Positions 54,609 to 64,000 of a stretch of 64,000 nucleotides of DNA are shown piece after piece. Numbering within the stretch: the first letter of the stretch is position 1; each line of letters opens with the position of its first letter. The notes under the pieces were generated by a model. That model was given only the letters and a program-made list of their open reading frames with translations. It did no database searches and was not told where the DNA came from. This stretch comes from Adiantum capillus-veneris (lineage: Eukaryota > Streptophyta > Polypodiopsida > Polypodiales > Pteridaceae): the NCBI GenBank assembly GCA_014529385.2, contig CM043971.1, positions 97,306,485-97,370,484 on the forward strand, in the 5' to 3' direction. The translations under genes and the position numbers were made by a program.

Positions 54609-55222
54609 TAAAGCAAGTTGCCCTCCCTGCATCAACATATCACTTGTCCACATGCCATGTTGGACAAACATCTTTCATAGAGCACATCATTTAGCTCTAG
54701 ACACATGCAATGCCTCATATCCTCTGCACGAGCTCGGTCTAAACCACCATAGCCCGCAAACACATCCAAAAATATAGTTGTAAGGCTCAGTAAATGTAGT
54801 ATGATGTGACCTACCAGATCCCAAAATCTATGCTTCGCCTCAATTGTTTTACCAAAACTGTCTGAGAAATTTATTCACATGTCCCCCCAAATTCAAATGG
54901 CAATTTTTCAAATTTTATCCATGAAATCTTTGATGATATGGCCTAGATACAGCTAGCTGCTTTTAAAGCTTCTCCAAGCAATAAAACTACCTTTCAAATG
55001 AAGGGTCACATTTTGAGATAAGCTTAAGTCTTGCTTGTCTTTCGTGACGGCCACCTTCAAAACAGGCCTTTTGCTATGTATTGAAATGCTTATAGCACCC
55101 TCTAGACAGTTGTTTGGACAAATGTTTTGCACTGTAAGGTCTATAGACATATTAGCTCTTTGTAGACAATGGAATACACCAACAGTCTTACATGGTCATA
55201 GAATGTTCATGAGCATGTAATG

Positions 55223-55390
55223 CTTGCCCTTTCCTTAGGCCATCACGTGGTAGCTAAATTGTTTCTTACCAATTAGTAGCTAGTTCTTCCCATAGAGGAG
55301 CATGTATCTCTTGCCCTTTCCTTAGGCCATCATGAGGTAGCTAAACCCCTTCTTACCGATCAACAGTCCTTTCTACCCATAGAAGATTTT
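55223..55390 (+). repeat. two-copy tandem duplication, unit about 88 bp
   Basis: CTTGCCCTTTCCTTAGGCCA occurs near 55224 and 55312 with matching downstream text (GTAGCTAAA, TTCTTACC, CCCATAGA). Confidence 0.8.
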
Positions 55391-56340
55391 GTTCACATGT
55401 GAAAAACCTTCAAGGAGTGACATGTGTGTCAGTTTCACCAGACTCCTACAAAATGCAAAACCAACAACTGAAAAATTGCTTGGGCGTTGGAATTTTCAAT
55501 GCAACTATGATCCCATGTAACTCTCACCACAAGCATGTACTTTATCCCATTATACTTATCATAATTTGCAACTCTCCACAAGCATGGGAGCTTTGAAACC
55601 AAGCATCTCCAACACACTACTTGTTGCTTGTTGAAGTCTTTCTTTGATCTTCTCCAAGCCTGCTCTACGATCCATAGCTAGGTCCCTCTTTTGGTTTATC
55701 TGGTCTTTAATGTCTAGAGCGTTGTTATCTATCTCATTGGTCCCAAAGGTGAAATGATAGTTCTTCTCAGCAATTGAAAGCATAACCTTTGAAAAAGAAG
55801 CTAATTTTTAGCAATCAAAAGAATGGCTTTTGCAAAAGAAGTTAAATGATGCAATACTTTGCAGCGGAGAACTTCAACTCACTTGATTATTAGTAGCAGT
55901 AATCCCTTTGTGATTACCTCAACAACCTACTTTAAGATGCATGTCACAAAACATGAGCATGTAGTCAATTGAGAGCAAGCCAACTTGCTTAGAGCATGTG
56001 TCCGGGTGTAGCTCCAAAATTCCAGCTTCAACCATCACAAAGGTTAAAACTAGACGAGCAGGTGTAGTTAGAAACCAACTAGCACCCCTGCATTGAGATA
56101 AATAAGTTGCTCACATGCTGCATACTTGTGCTTTGGTAGACATCAAACAACAATTTTTGTCTCATGTCACTTGACAACAAGAGCAAGTAGATGACCTTAA
56201 AAGTGTTACTTTTCTTCCTCATTTGACTAAGGGAAACATGAGATTGATGTTGTTGACATTTGTGTGGTTGTAAAATGTGACAAAAGATACTATAAAGGCT
56301 TTGGAGTGATGGTTTATTTGGTGGATGTAGAAGATGAAGA
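55391..56340. other. no confirmed gene; one short coiled-coil-like frame
   Basis: A minus-strand frame (55559-55783) has a helical charged segment (QRDLAM/RRAGLEKIKERLQQ type), but no family is recognised and its neighbours give no support. The rest is unremarkable. Confidence 0.3.
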
Positions 56341-56349
56341 CAGTCTCAG

Positions 56350-56788
56350 CAGGCGGGAATTGTGTCCTGGAACGTCGAACTGTAGAGCAGTCACACAGTA
56401 GTAATTACCACGGCAATTAGTACAATAACTTCTAGAAGGCTATAAATAGGACCCATTACATTGTAATCGGGCTTCTTGCCTCTTACTCCTTATTTCTTAG
56501 TTCTCTTAGCTTAAGCTTTGGAGTATTCTCTGCTACAATCTCTTCGCCTGTAACTTCATCTTGTAATCGTTACTGCAGCTATAATCATTTGAGCTTCAAT
56601 CAGTTATACCTTGTACTAGTTGTCTCTATACAATGAATATGAAACTACAAACAGTTTTCAGTTGTCCAATCTATCTCTCATTTCAGTATACTATTTCAGT
56701 TCATATAACTATTTCAGTCTAGTCTCTAGTCTCTATTCCAGTTTAACTGACTGAATTGATGACTTACCGCTAACTCTAAATTCCAACA
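56350..56788 (+). repeat. probable 5' LTR tail of element F
   Basis: A TATA box (GGCTATAAATAGGA, about 56437) is followed by a leader ending TTCCAACA at 56788. TGGAATTATC at 56790 sits where a primer site should be. The LTR start is not determined. Confidence 0.5.
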
Positions 56789-56908
56789 CTGGAATTATCT
56801 ATCTAAAGAGATCAACTCCAATTCCATTTTGGCGATCACGATGGCTAGAGCTGATTGCTCATTGACCAGTAAACTCTTCTCTCCCAGTTGGAATTTTCTA
56901 CTGTAGTA

Positions 56909-57667
56909 ATGGCACCCAAAACCAGTCGTGGTCGTAAACAGTCACACCGTGTTGATCCTATTCCTGAGGAGTCAGACAGAGATTCTAATCCTAAGAAGGA
57001 CCCGGGGACTGAGACTGAGGCTGAGGAGGAGCACAGTCATGCTGATGAGGCTAAGGACTCTCAGCACTCCAGCCAGTCGAGAAGGAGAAGGGCTGAGCGC
57101 AAAGAACGCAAGTTCAAAAATTCTTGCACCACATATAATGAAGGGGGCAAAGGCAACAAGGGTAGTCGCCTCAGTTCTAGTAGGAAAGCCAGAGAAGAGA
57201 CAACAACTGAGACTGATGAGAAAATTGATTGGGATGATGATACAGACCATTACAAGAAGTCTTCAAGACGAAGTCAGGTTCCTAACGTTAGGAAAGGCAG
57301 AAATGATACTGATCGACATGATTACACTTCTTCATTGAAAATTTCTTTCCCAATGTTCAAAGGAGGGAAGAAAGATGATCCAGATGTTCATATCCAAGCT
57401 TTTCAACAGTATGCTGAGTTGAAAAATATTGATGAAGATGATTGGGGGGAATACTTTCCTCAGACACTAAAAGATACAGCAAGGAAATGGTACTACCATT
57501 ATCCAGCTTGCCAACTTAGATCATACAATAAATTATTGAAGGCTTTCAGACTGGAATATTCAGACAACAGAGGGGATGAGGACATCCTTTGTGAATTGGA
57601 TAAGATAAAGCAAGGGAAATTATCAGTCAGAAGTTACGTTGAGAAAATCAAGGAGCTAACTAGATAG
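56909..57667 (+). pseudogene. element F gag (capsid part)
   Basis: ATG at 56909 (MAPKTSRGRKQSHRVDP). The N-terminal 120 residues are Glu/Lys/Ser-rich and disordered-looking. The capsid part follows with PMFKGGKKDDPDVHIQAFQQ, KDTARKWYYHYPACQLRSYN and GKLSVRSYVEKIKELTR. A TAG at 57665 and about 230 bp of AT-rich foreign-looking sequence follow, before gag text resumes at 57900. Confidence 0.8.
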
Positions 57668-57899
57668 CTGGGGGGTTCACTATGTGTAAAACTACCATAT
57701 CACGTGCGTTCAAGACATGTTTGTAGAACCCCTTAACTGTGAATTTTTTAAGGAATAAAATGTACCCTTTTCTTTTAAAATTTGTAAGTTTTTTTCAAAT
57801 TTGAAAAATAGTATCCCTTTTGTATATATATTTCTGTAAGTTTCAAGAACTTTAAATACCCTTCTGTTGAACTCATGTGATAGGTTACATTTTTCTTAG
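57668..57899. other. 230-bp AT-rich interruption in element F gag
   Basis: Gag text stops at KELTR and resumes at TCLGQIVAGATIKKEV. The interruption is non-coding and AT-rich. A small insertion is likely; ends are not defined. Confidence 0.5.
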
Positions 57900-58768
57900 G
57901 TGACCTGCCTAGGCCAGATAGTTGCAGGAGCCACCATCAAAAAAGAGGTTGCGAGCATGGTTTTTAATGGTTTCCGCAGTAAAAAGCTTAGGGAACAGGA
58001 GGTGCCTGCACCAACAAAGAAATTCAATGATTTGGTGCAGCGAGACCTGAAGCTTGAACAACAGGCAAAGAAGGAGAGGAGTCACAAGAAGAGGAGGTCC
58101 AGTGGTAGCAGTGATTCCACTGAGAATTATGATTCCAGTAAGACCTCCAGTAGCTCTGAAGCAGCTCAGATGAAAAGAGCAAAGACAAGGCCAAGAAAGG
58201 GTCTTGGTCCAGATAGATTGATGAGATGGCCAGGCAGATTGCTAAAATCAGCCAGACCGGACAACCAGCTAGAAGAATGGAAACCTGGTGTTCAAGGTGT
58301 AAATCTAAAGATCATGTTTCCGATGAATGTCCACAGTGTACTTATTGCAAAGCGTATGGTCATTTATGGAACAATTGTGGCATTCGCATTCATCACTTCA
58401 AGAAAGGGAAAGATTTTTCTGTGGTGGCATTTACTAATGTTGAACCAGCCAGACTGGAGACAACCAGTGTACCTCAAGAGGAGAAAGCAGGTACCAGTGG
58501 TACTGGTACTAGGCACGACAGATACCAGGGAGATACTGGCTGGGGCCGGGGTCGTGGTAATTTCCAAAACAGAAGTCTGAACTATTATAGTTGTGGTAAG
58601 TATGGGAATTTTGCGGCTCAGTGTTCAGAAACACCTACTACTGTGGCTACTGAGGCAAAGGCCCCAGAGCCAGTTCCTGCTAGAGCAGTTACACGCAGTA
58701 AAGGGGTGGTCATTGAGGAGATTCCAGATGAGCCAGTCAAACCAGTTGGTCCTAAGAGTAACAAATAG
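57900..58768 (+). pseudogene. element F gag C-terminal part with zinc knuckles
   Basis: It reads the end of capsid (KKEVASMVFNGFRSKKLREQ), a Ser/Lys-rich linker, then in a shifted frame two CCHC knuckles (CSRCKSKDHVSDEC and CTYCKAYGHLWNNC). A third, degenerate knuckle lacks its first Cys (YYSCGKYGNFAAQC). Stop at 58766. Confidence 0.8.
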
Positions 58769-59209
58769 ACTCAGCACAGAGAAGTGTGGAAGGCAAAGGG
58801 TAAAGAAAAGGTAGTTGATGAATGGCAGGAGTAGAGGGAACTGGCGGCTAAGATCACAGAAGATTTAGCCAAAAAGCTGCTAGAGCAGCTTGAAAGTTCT
58901 GATGCTCGGGCCATTCAGAAGATACCATCCCCGTCTTCTGAGAAAGCACAACCAGATCAATCAGGGTCTGGAACTCATGAGACCATGTTGGCTACAGTAT
59001 AAGGACTAATCGAAGATCTAGAAAATGACAAATCAAATACAACTGCAATAGGAAGCACTGGACAAGGCACGAGTGGTATCAAAATAGAAGAATGGCATTA
59101 TGCAGATAGTCCTGATTCTTCAAGTTTTGAGAATGACTCTGATAAAGAGAGAGAAGACATTCAAGTTAAGATTTGGGTGAAAGAATTCAGAAACTCACAG
59201 TTGAGTTAG

Positions 59210-59731
59210 ATGACATTAGAAAAACTTTACCTGAAGCAGCAAAATTCATCAGACAGGGAAGGAAGGAAGGCTGAGACGGAAGCCAGAGCAATTGACTTGG
59301 CTGCTGTCAGAGATGATGAAGTGCCGGTGATCCAGGTAGACTATAAGGTTAGAAAACAGTGGGAACCACTATCTGGTGTAATACTCGATGGGGGAGCAGG
59401 TGTAAATATCCTGGGGACACACCTTCAGCAAAGAATGGGTATTACAAATCTGAAACCAACACCTTTCAAAGTTCGAATGGCGGATCATTGGGTTGTGTAG
59501 GCAACATGGATGATAGAGAGTATGCAGATAAGAGTGGGCAAGGGAAAGTTCAAGACCAGTTTCCTAGTATTAGATGTGCAAGGCGCATATGGGATGCTAC
59601 TAGGCAAGCCATGGTTGCGAACAGCACACGCTGTTCACGATTATGCCAATCAGACTCTAACGATACAAGGTGCAAGTAGCAGAATTCAGATTGAGACGAA
59701 CAACACTAGGATCTGGAAAAAGGAGCTTTGA
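59210..59731 (+). pseudogene. element F protease
   Basis: It shows VILDGGAGVNILGTHLQQRM, with DGG in place of the usual DTG/DSG. The frame then shifts and reads RVGKGKFKTSFLVLDVQGAY and GMLLGKPWLRTAHAVHDY, the second half of a gypsy protease. A TAG at 59498-59500 separates the halves. Confidence 0.78.
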
Positions 59732-60220
59732 CCAGAAGAGATTTTCCAGAAGTATAAGGTGAAGAAATTTTAGAGGATGCTAGCAGCAATCAATATCTTT
59801 CCATTAGCTAAAATAGATTTAAATGCAGTATTATTGGATAAATATCAGGCGGAAAGTCAAGAGAGGTAGTTTCCAAAACAATTTACTGAATTAAATTCTG
59901 GGGAACGACTAGTTCAATTATCAGGAAGGTCAGACAAATCAGTTGATTCCAGTACACCAGAGGCTTCTGAACGAACACAATCTCGAGAAGTTACTGAACA
60001 TCAGAACATCAGTTCAGAGCTCAGAGGTCCGTCTTGGGACTATGCTGAAGAATCAACCAAAAGAAAGGGTGGTGGGCCTAACTGGTTGCTGTCAGATGAT
60101 CAAGAAATAGAAGAATGGAATCTGGGTTCTGAGGAAAATCCCAGAATGATTAAAGTCAACAAGCATCTGAATCCAGTGATGAAAGAGAAGGCACGACACA
60201 TGTTCTAGCGGTACAAAGAT

Positions 60221-60964
60221 GTGTTTGCAGGGGAACATACTGACCTCAAGGGAGTGGATCTAGAGGTATGTCAACACCGAATACCATTAAAACCTGATTG
60301 CAGACCAGTGTGGTTACAATGCTACAGGATGAATACAAATTATGCTAAGAAGGTCAAGGAAGAAATTGACAACCTTCTGAAGGCTGGGTTCATTACTGAA
60401 GTAGCTAGTAGTGACTGGTTATTTTCGATTGTGGTGGGACCCAAGAAAAATGGAAAGCTGAGAGTCTGTGTGGATTACCAGAAGCTGAATGCTCAAACAA
60501 TCAAGGATCCCTTTCCATTACCCTTTACAGACATGCTGTTTGATGAAATTGCAGGATATGAGATGTATAGTTTCATGGATGGTTATAGTGGATATAATCA
60601 ATTACAAATTGCTCATGAGGATCAAAGTAAAACCACTTTTATCACTGAGTGGGGAGTGTTCATGTATCTAGTTATGCCATTTGGTCTGTGCAATACTTCA
60701 GCAACTTTTCAACGATGTATGATGGAAATATTCAGTGAATTTATCCACCGATTCCTGGCGATATTTATGGATGATTTCACTGTATATACTGCGGAGGATA
60801 AGAATTTACTTTTTTTGGAAATGGTTTTCCAGTGTTGTCATGAGAAGAGGATCTATCTAAATCCATTCAAGTCTTTTTTCTTGGTTTGGAAAGGACAACT
60901 GCTGGGACATGTAGTGTCCAGAAATGGTATAGAAATGGCCAATGACAAGATTCAGTGTGTCTAA
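60221..60964 (+). pseudogene. element F reverse transcriptase
   Basis: An open frame of 247 codons has KLRVCVDYQKLNAQTIKDPF, MDGYSGYNQLQIAHEDQSKT, MPFGLCNTSATFQRCMMEIF and the catalytic FMDDFTVYT. GQLLGHVVSRNGIEM follows, with a TAA at 60962. The domain is nearly complete. Confidence 0.88.
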
Positions 60965-61369
60965 CAGGCCAAGGCACCCTGCAATGCATCAAAAATGAGT
61001 TCTTTCTTGGTATACATCAATTTCTATAGAAGATTTGTGTATCAGTTTGCTTCCCAGGAATTTCCTTTGTATGAGCTCACAAAGAAGAACAACAAGTTCA
61101 ATTGGATTGCTGAATGTGAAGAGAGCTTTCAAAATTTGAAGAATGCCATTATTAATAAGCCAGTACTCAGACAACTGAATTGGGAGGTCCTTTTTCATGT
61201 ACATGTAGATGCATCAGGGCTGGCAATGGGAGCCATATTAGTTCAGCCAAAAGGAAGGACTGACTATCCAGTATATTTTGACAGTCGGAGATTCAATCAG
61301 GCTGAACAAGGATATACAACTACTGAAAGGGAAGCTCTGGGAATGGTTTTCAATGCTACTAAATTTTGA
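60965..61369 (+). pseudogene. element F RNase H
   Basis: It reads FLVYINFYRRFVYQFASQEF, FHVHVDASGLAMGAILVQPK (first catalytic Asp) and YFDSRRFNQAEQGYTTTERE (catalytic Glu), then a TGA. Confidence 0.82.
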
Positions 61370-61794
61370 CACTATTTGTTGAGCAAGCTAATTTCATTTC
61401 TATGTGGATCATCATGCATTATTGTTTTTTATCAACAAAGTCATTATCCAAGGCAGATTGATAAGATGGATGATGTTCCTGATGGAATTTGAATTTCGCA
61501 TTTTTGATAAGCCTAGCAAAAACCATTTGGTGCTGATTTCCTATCCAGGAGTATGGATGGTTATTCTGAATCATCCCTAAGAGATGAGCCAGTGGATGCA
61601 AAACTGTTTTAGATGACGGTTGAGGAAACAACGGATCCATAGTTGTTTGATGTATATCAGTTCCTTTCTAAGGAAGGATTCCCAGAAAGCTGGACTTAGA
61701 GTCAGAAGAAGGCCCTGATTATTAAAAGTTTGAAGTTCACAATCATTGGTGGATCACTTTACAGGCTGGGGGTGATGGGGTTCTTCAAAGATGC

Positions 61795-62280
61795 ATGCCC
61801 ATGGAAGGGAGAATGCAAGTTATTTCAGAGGCACATGATGGAGACTCTGGAGGACATTTTGCCACTGATGTTACTTACAAGAAAATTTTACAGGCTGGAT
61901 TGTGGCGGCAAACCTTAATATCTGATGTCAGAAGCTTTTGTAAAACATGTGATATATGCCAGCGGATGGGCAAACCAACGGCAACAGATATGACTCCTCT
62001 AACTCCAGTGCAGCCACTGGAAGTATTTATGAAATGGGGTTTGGATTTCATGGGTCCATTCAAGAAAATTACTCCAAGGAAGAATAGATATATATTATTG
62101 ATGGCCACCTGTTATGTCACCAAATGGGTGGAAGCAAAGGCTCTGCCTAACAACACCGTGAAGTCCACTGTTGTGTTTACCTTGATTATGTCAGAGCAGT
62201 TTTAGAAACCTTGAAAAGAGAGGCAGTCCACTTGGCTCATCTTCATTGGAGAGAGAACTTGGAAGATTTAAATTAGAAAC
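61795..62280 (+). pseudogene. element F integrase, truncated
   Basis: It reads [40 protein letters not shown] and [20 protein letters not shown] (first catalytic Asp), then breaks at a TAG (62203). A short remainder follows before unrelated sequence starts. The second Asp and Glu of the triad are missing. Confidence 0.82.
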
Positions 62281-62387
62281 CAGTAAAAAGAACTCCTAAA
62301 GTAAAGCTAAAAACTCGACTTGTAACGCTAACGCTAAAAAAAGCAAGAGGCCACCACCTTTTATAGCAGCGCGCGCACACACGGGGG

Positions 62388-62390
<3 letters not shown>

Positions 62391-62470
<80 letters not shown>
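62391..62470. repeat. GA microsatellite
   Basis: 40 uninterrupted GA units. Confidence 0.98.
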
Positions 62471-62472
<2 letters not shown>

Positions 62473-62594
62473 TGAGCAATTGACGACGCAGAGCAGAAAC
62501 CACAGCGGAGAAGAGAACAGGTACTCGTTTTTTTTTCCATCCTACTGCCGATGAGAGAGACAGAGAGGCATGCTACTGCCCAGAGAGGGAGTAG

Positions 62595-62706
<112 letters not shown>

Positions 62707-62751
62707 TGCGTCCTCGTCCTAGAATACCACCCCTAGCGCCACCTCCACATT

Positions 62752-63090
62752 CGACCGTGCCACCTCCACACATTCTGAAAATCCTTGTGAGCCTGTTGGA
62801 AGGTCTTCTGGGCTTCGAATCCTGCCTTATAGCCTTCTGGAAGTGGTGCCTGCAGCTTTAGAGTGAGGGTGACACACTGCCAAGCATTATTCCAGGCCTG
62901 TTGAAAGCCGCTGGCCTGACCCGACTGACTCATATAAGATGCAGCAAGGGCTTCTTGAAAGGCACGAAGAAATCCTTCTGGGCTGTTATTGAGCCTAGCA
63001 CGCAAGTCTTCACGCAGTATAGCAGTCTTCCCGCAGTCCTGTGGCCCAATCAGCAAACAAGTGATGGCCTTCCTCCCACAACTGACGGAC
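62752..63090 (-). other. protein-like minus-strand frame with P-loop-like motif
   Basis: About 112 stop-free codons between two GA arrays read as ordered protein text (GPQDCGKTAI, FLRAFQEALAAS, GFQQAWNNAWQC). GPQDCGKT fits GXXXXGKT. The other strand is also open here, and no family is recognised. It could be a remnant exon or chance. Confidence 0.25.
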
Positions 63091-63093
63091 TGT

Positions 63094-63229
<136 letters not shown>

Positions 63230-63461
63230 CCTCTAGCTCGTAGCTGCATGGCAGACGACGTCTCAGGGAGGTGGTATACCCCGCACGGCAGTAGCATGGC
63301 TGCCGAGAGAGAGAGAAGGGACTCATTCAAGGTGAAGCTCTCACAAAATCTCATATTGTACACTTTTCATTTCATTTAAACATCACAATGTCAAACATGC
63401 CCAGTGCCAAAAAAGAGAGAGAGAGAGGGAGTTTGCGTGCATTTTGGCTCATTCCAAATTC

Positions 63462-63462
<1 letters not shown>

Positions 63463-63513
<51 letters not shown>
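63463..63513. repeat. GA microsatellite
   Basis: About 25 GA units. Confidence 0.98.
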
Positions 63514-63517
<4 letters not shown>

Positions 63518-63524
63518 AGAAAGT

Positions 63525-64000
<476 letters not shown>

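Larger units (their letters stand above)
56350..62280 (+). mobile_element. Ty3/gypsy element F, second lineage, 3' truncated
   Basis: It has an LTR-like segment, then gag, three knuckle-like motifs, protease, RT, RNase H and integrase zinc region plus the first catalytic Asp, after which homology ends near 62280. The protein text is distinct from A-D: RT has FMDDFTVYT, as in non-chromodomain gypsy lineages, and the gag N-terminus is highly acidic. No chromodomain, polypurine tract or 3' LTR was found. Multiple stops make it inactive. Confidence 0.85.

Noticed and set aside
57668-57899. Interruption of element F gag as a spliced intron
   Set aside because: Retrotransposon gag introns are rare, and a TAG sits at the border with no clear GT donor that restores the frame.

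Overview
The window looks like nuclear DNA of a land plant with a large, transposon-rich genome (a seed-free vascular plant or a gymnosperm would fit; the sequence does not decide). The evidence is a plant-specific CBL-interacting protein kinase gene with plant-type GT-AG introns, plant-type Ty1/copia and chromodomain Ty3/gypsy retrotransposons, initiator-Met-tRNA-type primer binding sites, and abundant GA/GT microsatellites. No bacterial or organellar features were seen.

Only one host gene is recognisable. It is an apparently intact CIPK (SnRK3) kinase on the minus strand, read as 14 phase-0 coding exons from 51933 down to 11312. The joined exons give 444 codons and a stop, the usual length for the family. 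Exons 1-5 (50616-51933), 6-10 (20745-21613) and 11-14 (11312-12016) form three compact clusters. They are separated by a 29.0 kb intron 5 and an 8.7 kb intron 10. The other eleven introns are 61-321 bp, and one has a GC donor.

Intron 5 holds a three-level nest of Ty3/gypsy elements, all antisense to the kinase. An old degraded element C (about 24.96-47.3 kb) was split by element A (30860-45734, TSD TTTTA). Element A was itself split by element B (34242-42268, TSD ACAGG). Intron 5 also carries two other insertions in C, a minus-strand gypsy gag-protease fragment, a LINE fragment, C-runs and GT arrays. Intron 10 carries element D (about 12.4-17.8 kb, minus strand), a relative of A whose 3' LTR is missing.

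Downstream of the kinase (1-11.3 kb) lie the 3' part of a degraded Ty1/copia element, tandem duplications, a degenerate hexamer satellite and mostly featureless DNA. Upstream (52-64 kb) are diverged tandem repeats and a GC/GT/GA array next to the kinase start, a LINE 3' end with poly(A), local duplications, a second type of gypsy element (F, 56.4-62.3 kb), and a cluster of long GA arrays inside a tandem repeat that runs to the window edge.

No previously undescribed functional system is evident. The most informative points are the kinase carried across a 29 kb nested-transposon intron, the datable order C, then A, then B, and a short hairpin-forming core conserved in the otherwise different LTRs of A, B and D.
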